A stretch of 64,000 bases of DNA, from positions 310,001 to 374,000 of the IMG/VR virus record IMGVR_UViG_3300023174_000033; one strand, written 5' to 3'. The translations under genes were made by a program, and so were the position numbers. Origin of the DNA: a virus. Positions 51,660 through 58,889 of this stretch are shown here, one piece after another; the first letter of the stretch is position 1; every line of letters starts with the position of its first letter. Below the pieces are notes generated by a model that saw only the letters and a program-made list of their open reading frames with translations, was not told the origin of the DNA and made no database searches.

Positions 51660-52814
51660 ATGGATAAAAATTATTTAAAAAATTGTGTTCAAGACGTACT
51701 TAACAAAGAATTCAAGTCAATCAATAAAAGAAAGATTAATGAATTCAGTGATAGGTTGAATTTCGCTTGCACTTATTGTGGAGACTCAAAATCCGAATAC
51801 AAAAAAAGAGGTAATCTTTATTTCAATAAACTACTTTACATTTGTTTCAACTGTGGTAAAAAAACCAATTTTGATAAGTTTACAAAAGACTTTGGATTGA
51901 GATTAGATCCAGATAAAAAGTTAGAGATAATTGAACATTTGAATTCGCAAATTTCCTTACAAGATGCCGAGGAGGATTTGATGGAAACTGAATTAAATAA
52001 ATTAATTGATTTTACCGAAGTAGAGAGGATATTCAACAATGGTGAAAATGTAATTACAGATTTTAGACCAATTGAGAAAAGAACTGGATTATATCAGTAC
52101 CTAATCAACCGAGGCATACCTGAAAATTTACATAGTAATATTTATGGGGGAAAATATTGGGTCAATGAGGATAAATTTGAACCAGTTCTGATCTTGTTAA
52201 ATCGTAAGGGTTCAAAAATACTTGGTTGCCAAATAAGAAATCTTAAAGATGGTAGGAGAAGAATTTTTAAAATCTATAATTATGAAACCCTATACAAATG
52301 GATTACTGGATTAGATGAGATTGTAGACATTGATGCGAATCAATTAGTAATTTATAACAAATTAAGTTATTACTTTAATATCCTTAATGTAGATTTTAGT
52401 GAGAAAATTACTATATTTGAAGGTTATTTGGATTCACTTTTCTATCCAAATAGTATTGGTGTAGTTGGTGTAAATACGGATATGAAATTCCTTGAAAATA
52501 ATCAACTTGATCTACAGTATTTCTATGATAATGACCAAGCCGGTTATTTAAAATCCGAACAAAAATTAAGATTGGGTTATTCAGTTTTTCTTTGGAAGAA
52601 GCTATTTGAGGACATTGTTGATAAAAAGAATCCAACAGACCCATATTCCCTTTTGTATAGAATTTCAAAAGTAAAAGATTTGAATAAACTTGCCGAATTG
52701 TCTCCGAATCCCTATAGTAAATTTGAGTTGAATAAGTTTTTCTCAAAAGATATAATGGATTTGAAGTGGATTCCAAAAAAAGAAAAGAGGAAATTCAACC
52801 GAGTAATTCTTTGA
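51660..52814 (+). CDS. DNA primase with zinc finger and TOPRIM domain (T4 gp61-like)
   Basis: 384 residues, close to T4 gp61 (342). The zinc ribbon is C37-x2-C40 ... C62-x2-C65 (FACTYCGDSKSE and ICFNCGKKTN). The TOPRIM region has ITIFEGYLDSLFYP (catalytic Glu) and LQYFYDNDQAG (D-x-D). It makes RNA primers for lagging-strand synthesis with the replicative helicase, which is not in this window. The 3' end overlaps the convergent gene by 20 nt. Confidence 0.85.
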   Translation: MDKNYLKNCVQDVLNKEFKSINKRKINEFSDRLNFACTYCGDSKSEYKKRGNLYFNKLLYICFNCGKKTNFDKFTKDFGLRLDPDKKLEIIEHLNSQISLQDAEEDLMETELNKLIDFTEVERIFNNGENVITDFRPIEKRTGLYQYLINRGIPENLHSNIYGGKYWVNEDKFEPVLILLNRKGSKILGCQIRNLKDGRRRIFKIYNYETLYKWITGLDEIVDIDANQLVIYNKLSYYFNILNVDFSEKITIFEGYLDSLFYPNSIGVVGVNTDMKFLENNQLDLQYFYDNDQAGYLKSEQKLRLGYSVFLWKKLFEDIVDKKNPTDPYSLLYRISKVKDLNKLAELSPNPYSKFELNKFFSKDIMDLKWIPKKEKRKFNRVIL

Positions 52815-53061
52815 GATTGTCTTTCCTATTTTCCATTTGTTCTAATCTTTTCATGAAATCAGGATTCTCAACAAGTTTATCAATTAACAATCCTTCAGTC
52901 AATTTAAGGGAGGAACTTTCAAAACCCATATCAAGTTTATATTCAAATCCCAAACATTCTATTTTGTATGTGTACCAATAATTTTCTTTATCAAATTCTT
53001 CCGTAATGGTTGAATATTCAAGTATTTTTTTTCTTAAATATTTGAAAACATTCCTTTTCAT
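52795..53061 (-). CDS. Small hypothetical protein
   Basis: 88 residues, charged, starting MKRNVFKYLRKKILEY. No motif. It begins directly after the stop of the HNH gene and may be co-expressed with it. Confidence 0.5.
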   Translation of the reverse strand: MKRNVFKYLRKKILEYSTITEEFDKENYWYTYKIECLGFEYKLDMGFESSSLKLTEGLLIDKLVENPDFMKRLEQMENRKDNLKELLG

Positions 53062-53538
53062 TTAAATAAATGGATGTCTAACCTTTCTGAATTTTTCATT
53101 TTTACTCCTTAAGTACGCATAAAAATCTGCATCACCTCTATCACTATTACATTTAAGACAACAGACCACTAAATTTACTTGAGTATTATTCCCACCTTTG
53201 GAAATAGGAATGATATGATCAGTATTAGCATTTGTTTGAGTTAATTTCGTATTACAATAAAGACATTTTACATTTTTATTTTTATTTAAAAAGTCTTTAG
53301 CAAATCCACTTGTTCTTCTTTTAACTTTTTTATCGTATTTCTTTAGTCCAATTACTACAATACGTTTTGTAAGTTTGATTTTTTTCCTAAAAATCAAACA
53401 TTTTCTATAGTTTTTATTAAGCCCAACAAGTATATTTAACACAAAAGACCATCTTCTATAAAATTCCCATTCAACAGAAATATAATGCTCATCTTTTTTG
53501 AACAAAATTTCTTTGAATATTTTTAAAACACTACTCAA
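53062..53538 (-). CDS. HNH endonuclease
   Basis: 158 residues. The N-terminal half is basic. The HNH domain fills the C-terminus: CLYCNTKL (CxxC), TDHIIPISKGGNN (catalytic His), VNLVVCCLKCNSDRG (second CxxC and Asn). It is a free-standing DNA nicking or cutting enzyme, either a homing endonuclease or a packaging-type HNH; no intron or intein surrounds it. Unlike the 56712-57563 protein, it has a compact, normal zinc-stabilised HNH fold. Confidence 0.8.
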   Translation of the reverse strand: MSSVLKIFKEILFKKDEHYISVEWEFYRRWSFVLNILVGLNKNYRKCLIFRKKIKLTKRIVVIGLKKYDKKVKRRTSGFAKDFLNKNKNVKCLYCNTKLTQTNANTDHIIPISKGGNNTQVNLVVCCLKCNSDRGDADFYAYLRSKNEKFRKVRHPFI

Positions 53539-53591
53539 AATTCATTTTTTATTTATTTTTATAAGTTTATATATATCAAAAAACGGTTTAT

Positions 53592-53888
53592 ATGGCGTAT
53601 AATAAGTCTGAATTTTCTTGGTCGGAAGCTTTTTCAAATGGAAATGGAAAAACCTCTGGAACCGCTATCTGTGGTATAGTAATCTGTTTTTCAGGAACAT
53701 TGTGTTTTATTTTGGGATGTATTGATAAAATGTTTTTTACAAGCACTATTGATATAGTAAGTCAATCAATATTGTTTGTTGGAATTGGAGCCGGTCTTCT
53801 TGGTGTAAGGAAGGTCGTGGATTCAAAGCGGAGTTCTGAAAGTTCTTCCGATGTTGAGGGGGAACCCACCGAACTAATTAATGGATAA
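53592..53888 (+). CDS. Small membrane protein
   Basis: 98 residues with two hydrophobic helices (AICGIVICFSGTLCFILGC and IVSQSILFVGIGAGLLGV) and a Ser/Glu-rich cytoplasmic end. The first helix is Cys-rich. Possible holin or exclusion protein, but unproven. It ends at a terminator. Confidence 0.6.
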   Translation: MAYNKSEFSWSEAFSNGNGKTSGTAICGIVICFSGTLCFILGCIDKMFFTSTIDIVSQSILFVGIGAGLLGVRKVVDSKRSSESSSDVEGEPTELING

Positions 53889-53892
53889 AGTT

Positions 53893-53920
53893 AAAAAACC
53901 TCTCAATTGAGAGGTTTTTT
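53893..53920. terminator. Bidirectional terminator
   Basis: AAAAAACCTCTCAA and TTGAGAGGTTTTTT are perfect arms, meeting with no or minimal loop, so the true stem is shorter. It lies between the 53592 gene and the convergent 53922 gene. Confidence 0.8.
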
Positions 53921-53921
53921 A

Positions 53922-54272
53922 TTATCTTTGTCTTCTTTGTCTTTTTGATTCCAATATCACTTTACCTTGGATAATATCTAAAACTTTTCTTTCAGCTTCG
54001 GCCATTGCTGGATAACCACCTTCAAATGAAATCTTCTGATGTTTTCCTTCTTCATTTGCAACTAAAAAAGCTTTTCCATCAAATTCTGATGGCATTGAAA
54101 TAGTAAATCCATTTATTTTAACTTCAGAAATTTGACCTTTACTTAATTTCTCAAGTTCTGACATTTCTTCTTTTTTAATTTGATACATATTTGGATCCAT
54201 TGGTGGTGTTTTCATAGATTCTTCATCCGAATCGTAATTGTAGAACTCATTGAATTTTTTTAAATTATTCAT
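53922..54272 (-). CDS. Small protein with leader-like start
   Basis: 116 residues beginning MNNLKKFNEFYNYDSD, which matches the capsid-targeting-type leader. The middle has SEVKINGFTISMPSEFDGKAFLV, a small beta domain, and the end is basic (SKRQRRQR). Possible internal head protein by leader and tail. Confidence 0.5.
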   Translation of the reverse strand: MNNLKKFNEFYNYDSDEESMKTPPMDPNMYQIKKEEMSELEKLSKGQISEVKINGFTISMPSEFDGKAFLVANEEGKHQKISFEGGYPAMAEAERKVLDIIQGKVILESKRQRRQR

Positions 54273-54288
54273 AGTAATATTTTTTTTT

Positions 54289-54296
54289 TATATATT
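54289..54296 (-). promoter_or_regulatory. AATATATA upstream element
   Basis: 16 nt before the ATG at 54272. Confidence 0.45.
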
Positions 54297-54302
54297 ATTT
54301 TT

Positions 54303-54584
54303 TTAGAAATCAAAAAAATCATCGTCAATTTTGGGTCTTTCGTTATTTTCAAATGTTAAATTAAACTCTTCATCAAATAAATCATCAATTTTAATTTCTC
54401 TGTCAATTGATTTATATTGATTATCAATTTTTTCTTTTAAAACCGAATTCATAGAGTATCTAAATTTGAATTGTTCAAATAAACTTTGTGAGATTTTTGA
54501 TAATTCTTTTAAACCATTACTCATTTTTCTTTCATCCAGCCAAAGTAAATATTTAGGATATAGTTCATCATCTTTTATGGACAT
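54303..54584 (-). CDS. Small acidic hypothetical protein
   Basis: 93 residues, helical and acidic, ending PKIDDDFFDF. The acidic aromatic tail resembles protein-interaction tails such as the C-terminus of single-stranded DNA-binding proteins, but the protein is otherwise unrecognised. Confidence 0.5.
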   Translation of the reverse strand: MSIKDDELYPKYLLWLDERKMSNGLKELSKISQSLFEQFKFRYSMNSVLKEKIDNQYKSIDREIKIDDLFDEEFNLTFENNERPKIDDDFFDF

Positions 54585-54636
54585 TAATTGTAAATAATTT
54601 TTTATTTATATAATTTTTTTTGTATACGATTTATTT

Positions 54637-54644
54637 AATATATA
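54637..54644 (+). promoter_or_regulatory. AATATATA upstream element, close type
   Basis: Four nt before the ATG at 54649. Confidence 0.5.
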
Positions 54645-54648
54645 TTTT

Positions 54649-55437
54649 ATGGAACAATATTATGACCAAAAAACACTAGGTATCTCTAAACCATATAGAG
54701 ATCATTTCAATAACGATTCTTTTGAGCTTTTCAGAATACATTATCCAAATCTTTATGAAATATTTCCAAATGGATATAGACTTATTTACAAAGATTCACA
54801 AAAAACTGTAAACTCACTTTTTAATAAATTAGGCACAAACTACTCTGCTTATACCTATTTGGTTAATAGTACAATCGAACAAATGGTTAAGACTGGTGTT
54901 GTTGGAAATTCTAGTGAAATAAATCCCTTACAAGAAGATGGGTATAATTCAATAATTGATTATTTAAAGAACAATAAAGAATTCTTTAGTAGTCTTCTTC
55001 CAGAAATGGGTAAGTTAATCAATAGGTCAACTGTTATCGGAGATAGAGCAGAAGTGAGTGCTGAAGAAGTTCTTCGTAAAATATTTGGAAAAGATGTTGA
55101 AATAAGACACACTGCTGGCCTTGGACAAATGGAAGATACCCATGGTGGAAAAGATAGAGTAATTATAAAGAATGGACAGGCATATAATGTTCAAATTAAA
55201 GTTTGTGCAGGAATTGATGAAGAAAATGGAACTTATTATATCAAACATTTAGGTGCTAAATTGTACCCTAACGTAGATATTATGGTTTTCAAAAGAGGAA
55301 ATTGGTTTTATGCTTTTAGAGCAAAAGATGCAAGAGGTATCACAACATTAGAAATATTGGGTAATAGAGAAGGTTATATGATTCCTTCAATTCACAAAAT
55401 TCTGGCGACTAAATTAGAACCCGCTAAAAATATCTAA
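54649..55437 (+). CDS. Nuclease-like protein, possible PD-(D/E)XK fold
   Basis: 262 residues. In the C-terminal half, EVSAEEVLRKIFG, GGKDRVIIKNG and YNVQIKVCAG give the order E ... D ... Q-x-K, the usual active site of restriction-type endonucleases. A conserved-looking HTAGLGQMED precedes it. The N-terminal half is helical. It may cut host DNA or act in repair; the call rests on the motif alone. The 3' end overlaps the convergent DNA polymerase gene by 24 nt. Confidence 0.45.
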   Translation: MEQYYDQKTLGISKPYRDHFNNDSFELFRIHYPNLYEIFPNGYRLIYKDSQKTVNSLFNKLGTNYSAYTYLVNSTIEQMVKTGVVGNSSEINPLQEDGYNSIIDYLKNNKEFFSSLLPEMGKLINRSTVIGDRAEVSAEEVLRKIFGKDVEIRHTAGLGQMEDTHGGKDRVIIKNGQAYNVQIKVCAGIDEENGTYYIKHLGAKLYPNVDIMVFKRGNWFYAFRAKDARGITTLEILGNREGYMIPSIHKILATKLEPAKNI

Positions 55438-56645
55438 AACAACACTTAGTCTTTTTGTGATTAGTGGCATACCAAGTGGTTCAATAATTGAATTTATTGG
55501 TGAGAGAATACACTTTTCAAATTGAGTATCCAAGTCAATCTCGGGAGCCATTTCTATTGGATAAGATCCTCTTATAAAAGCAAAAACTTCATTAACACTT
55601 TTATCTTTACAGTAATAATATTTGATTTTATCACCAGATTTAATGTATTCGTATTTGTTTTGTAAAGCTTTATTCTTATTTAATAAGAAATTGTGATAAG
55701 CAGAAGCCTTTACAGCAAAGTGGGCACCACTTACAAATTCTAACTTATCCTTATCGTTCAATACTTTTTCACCATACTTTGAACAAGATGATTGCATACA
55801 AATCTCATCAATTCTATCAGGAACACATAGGTCAAACTCTTTTTTAAGGTTCTTTACAAGTTTTAATAACTCCTTTATATTAAATGAGTCAGGATGCTCA
55901 AAAAGATATTTAACAATACCAATAATCTTATCCCTTGCAAATAGTGGTGTTGATGATCTAACAAGTTCTACACCTTTTGGGAAGATATATGACATCCTAT
56001 CATAAGGAATTCCATCTTCATATACAATATGTTGAATATACTTTTTCTTTGCAATAGAAATAATAGATTCGGAAATCCTTTCAAGTTCAAAATCTTGTTT
56101 ATTCTCAACTCCGTAAGTAGCAGCATGTTCATCTAAACACTTTTTGAAATATCCAGCATATCTATTTTTATCAAGAGCATGGATAAAATCTAACTCTGAT
56201 GAATATTGATGTTTCCACTCACAATGATCCATTGCTGGTTTGAATGATACAAATAATGAATCAGTATCTGCATAAATAGAAACTTCTTCACCCCTTGGAA
56301 TTGGTGTGACATTTTTAAGGTTCATTGCTTGGTGAAGTTCTGTATCTAAGTGCCATTGATTATACCAATAGTCCTCATTTACTTGGTTCATTGTTTGAGT
56401 AAGATTACGACCTTCTGCTGTGATTGTACCAGCTACATAGTTGTTAAACAAAATGAAATAAGGTGCGGCGAATGCTCCGTCCTGTGGTGCCCCCTCACCC
56501 GAAGATGAGGGGGCTAAAAGTAGGACCCATTAAGTACGAGCTTCAATCCGGTCTGTAAAGCGTTGTAATATTCAACATCCCTTTTAAGTTCCGAAGCTTG
56601 TCTTTTTAGGTCCTCTAATTTTTTAATTTTTGACTCTTTTGACAT
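55414..56645 (-). CDS. DNA polymerase family B, C-terminal (palm-thumb) subunit, interrupted within motif B
   Basis: Two frames make up one polymerase piece. The first runs from ATG 56645 for 43 codons to UAG at 56516-56514 and ends LQTGLKLVLNGSYF. The second is open from before GGA 56478 to 55414 and reads GAFAAPYFILFNN, then motif C IYADTDSLFVSF, KKKY, the KGVELVRS thumb motif and a clamp-binding-like end VLDIFSGF. Joined, they give K-x-x-LNGSY-GAFA, the family B motif B (T4 NSLYGA). The exonuclease and N-terminal palm are not in the window, so the polymerase is split, as in some Aeromonas T4-like phages. Continued synthesis needs bypassing or frameshifting across 56470-56519. Order clamp, purB, polymerase resembles the T4 45-43 region. 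Confidence 0.8.
56470..56519 (-). promoter_or_regulatory. Candidate translational bypass (coding gap) element in polymerase motif B
   Basis: Read on the minus strand: UUU (56519-56517), UAG stop (56516-56514), then a hairpin whose arms GCCCCCUCAUC and GGUGAGGGGGC (56514-56489) enclose a UUCG tetraloop. The G of UAG is the first paired base. After the hairpin come ACCACAGGAC and GGA GCA UUC. A jump from UUU to the cognate UUC (56472-56470) omits 44 nt between codons; a jump joining UAC to GGA removes 41 nt and restores the consensus Y-G. An AGGA lies 7 nt before UUC. The GC-rich hairpin is unlike its AT-rich surroundings. A stop beside the take-off codon, a UUCG hairpin and a gap near 50 nt are also features of T4 gene 60. 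Confidence 0.6.
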
Positions 56646-56711
56646 AGGAATTTTATAAAAAAACACCGAAAAGTTTAACAGGAACCCATGGGGCTTTTAT
56701 ATATATATCTT

Positions 56712-57563
56712 ATGCTTAAATCAGAAAAAATAACAATACCAATATCATATAGAAATGTAAGTCACTACATGAAATTGGGTTATGATGCTAAAATAAATCA
56801 AGACTTGGAAATTTATGTCAAAGACTTACCAGCAGTATCCCATGTGAAGATAAATGTCATTTGTGAAATTTGTAAAATAGAAAAGAATTTGATGTATTGT
56901 AAATATTTAAAAAATAAAAGCATGCATGGGTTTTATGGATGTAAATCTTGTTCGAGACAAAAAGCAGTTCTTACTAGTAGACAGATGTACGGCGTAGATA
57001 ATTGGATGCAGTTAGAAGAATCAAAAAAAATTATAAGTCAAAGAAATATAGAAAAGTATGGTGTTAAAACTACATTATTAGTAAGTGAAACTCAGGATAA
57101 AATATCCAAAACCATGATGTCAAAATATAATACCGATAAATGGTATGAAATAAGAACTCCGAATACGAAAAAATTTGTTTTCAAAAATTTAGAATCCAAG
57201 GAATTCATATTTGAAAATCCAGAGGAACAATATGTAGATATTTATGATGAAAATTACTACACTTATAGAACTGAAGTAAGGAGAATAACAAAGAGGAATC
57301 AAAAAAAATTGTTCAAAGAGTGGGATGGTTACGATCATTATGATGGTGAATACATTAAGGAAAACTTAACATTAACACCGAATCATAAAGATTATCCATC
57401 AGTAGACCACAAAATTTCCATTTATCATGGATACAAAAATAATTTACATCCAACAATAATAGGGGATTTATCAAATTTATGTATAACTAAAATTAAGATA
57501 AATTCAGCTAAAAGGGATTTGATAGAGGAACAATTCTTACAAATTTTTCAAACTCCAAAATAA
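56712..57563 (+). CDS. Putative homing endonuclease (HNH-like, free-standing)
   Basis: 283 residues from the ATG at 56712. A Cys-containing N-terminal part (NVICEICKIEKN ... GFYGCKSCSRQK) is a zinc-ribbon-like DNA-binding unit. KYGV-type repeats follow (QMYGVDNWMQLEESKK, IEKYGVKTTL), frequent in phage homing endonucleases. The C-terminal PSVDHKISIYHGYKNN and LSNLCITKIKINSAKRD give the His and Asn of an HNH-type site. It is divergent from the interrupted polymerase gene 66 nt away, as expected for a mobile gene that targets that locus. Its 3' end overlaps purB by 16 nt. The exact cleavage family is not certain. Confidence 0.65.
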   Translation: MLKSEKITIPISYRNVSHYMKLGYDAKINQDLEIYVKDLPAVSHVKINVICEICKIEKNLMYCKYLKNKSMHGFYGCKSCSRQKAVLTSRQMYGVDNWMQLEESKKIISQRNIEKYGVKTTLLVSETQDKISKTMMSKYNTDKWYEIRTPNTKKFVFKNLESKEFIFENPEEQYVDIYDENYYTYRTEVRRITKRNQKKLFKEWDGYDHYDGEYIKENLTLTPNHKDYPSVDHKISIYHGYKNNLHPTIIGDLSNLCITKIKINSAKRDLIEEQFLQIFQTPK

Positions 57564-58888
57564 TTAAAAGGTGTTATCAATTTCAATTCATTTTTAACAG
57601 AATCACTAACCTTTAACCCTTCAATAAAGTTCCAAATATCTGACCTTTCAATTTTATCCCTACCTCTAGTTAAATCCTTGAGAGCTTCATAAGGTTTTGG
57701 ATATTTTTCCCTCCTTAGAATTGTTTGGATTCCTTCAGATATAACTACCCAATTGTTTTCCAAGTCTTCATCTATTTTTACCTTGTTGATTACTAATTTA
57801 TCCAAACCTTTCATTATAGAATTAAAGCTTATTTTAATATGTGACATTGGTACACCAATATTTCTCAAAACTGTGGAATCAGTTAAATCCCTCTGTAACC
57901 TACTAATAGGTAACTTTTCTGACAAGTGATTCAGTAAGGAATTGGAAAGTCCTAGATTGCCTTCAGCATTTTCAAAATCAATTGGATTTACTTTATGTGG
58001 CATTGCTGATGATCCAACCTCACCTTCTTTTAACTTTTGTTTGAAATAATCCATTGAAATATACTGCCAAATATCTTTACACAAGTCCAAAAGGATAACA
58101 TTTATTCTTTTTAGGTTATCAAATAGAGCTGAAAGATTGTCATAATGTTCAATTTGTGTGGTATACTGATATCTCTTCAAACCCATACTTGATAGAAATT
58201 CGTTTGAGAATTTAACCCAATCAACATTTGGATAAGCTACAATATGAGCATTGAAATTTCCGGTAGCTCCGCCAAATTTTCCACGAAATTTAATTTGTTC
58301 AATCATTTCAAGCTGATTTTTTAACCTTTCTACAAAGACCATAAGTTCCTTGCCCATTCTTGATGGAGATGCTGGTTGACCATGAGTCCTTGTTAGTATC
58401 ACTATATCATTTGTATCTTCTGCTAGTGATTCAATCTTATCAATTAACTTATGTAAATCAACAATATAGATATTTTGAAACCATTTTCTAATCATTAGAG
58501 GTATAGCTGTATTGTTAATATCTTGTGAGGTAAGTCCAAAATGAACGAATTCTTTATACTCACCCAAACCTACGGTATTAATTTTTTCTTTTAGAAAATA
58601 TTCAAGAGCTTTTACATCATGATTTATTTCTTTTTCAATTTTTTTGATTAGAAAAGCTTCTTCAAGATCAAAATTATTGTAGATGCTTTTTAGTTGGTTT
58701 CGTTGTACATCTTCAAGTATAAAATCAGAGATAATTTTTTTATCAAATAGTAAAATAAAGTATTCAATTTCAACATACAATCTCCATTTTAATAATGCAA
58801 ATTCAGAGAAATAACTTGATAAAGGTTTGGTTTGACTATTATATCTGCCATCTATGGGTGATATATTGAGTAATTCATTATAATCCAT
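57548..58888 (-). CDS. purB: Adenylosuccinate lyase
   Basis: 446 residues from the ATG at 58888, one nt after the clamp stop codon. It has the N-terminal SPIDGRYNSQTKPLSSYFSE of E. coli-type PurB, catalytic His in LTRTHGQPASPSRMG, and the signature GEVGSSAMPHKVNPIDFENAEG. The enzyme splits adenylosuccinate to AMP and also acts on SAICAR in purine synthesis. A phage copy should raise purine nucleotide supply. It could equally serve a modified purine pathway, as adenylosuccinate-type intermediates occur in 2-aminoadenine synthesis; no PurZ-like gene is in the window. Position in the replication operon supports a nucleotide role. Confidence 0.95.
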   Translation of the reverse strand: MDYNELLNISPIDGRYNSQTKPLSSYFSEFALLKWRLYVEIEYFILLFDKKIISDFILEDVQRNQLKSIYNNFDLEEAFLIKKIEKEINHDVKALEYFLKEKINTVGLGEYKEFVHFGLTSQDINNTAIPLMIRKWFQNIYIVDLHKLIDKIESLAEDTNDIVILTRTHGQPASPSRMGKELMVFVERLKNQLEMIEQIKFRGKFGGATGNFNAHIVAYPNVDWVKFSNEFLSSMGLKRYQYTTQIEHYDNLSALFDNLKRINVILLDLCKDIWQYISMDYFKQKLKEGEVGSSAMPHKVNPIDFENAEGNLGLSNSLLNHLSEKLPISRLQRDLTDSTVLRNIGVPMSHIKISFNSIMKGLDKLVINKVKIDEDLENNWVVISEGIQTILRREKYPKPYEALKDLTRGRDKIERSDIWNFIEGLKVSDSVKNELKLITPFNYFGV

Positions 58889-58889
58889 A

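Noticed and set aside
53062-53538. HNH gene as part of an intron
   Set aside because: Flanking genes are complete and unrelated, so there is no split gene around it.
56489-56514. GC-rich hairpin as a transcription terminator
   Set aside because: No T run follows the stem on either strand, and it lies inside the polymerase coding region.
56479-56519. Self-splicing intron or intein in polymerase motif B
   Set aside because: The insert is only about 41 nt, far too short for a group I or II intron, and has no open frame joining both sides as an intein would.
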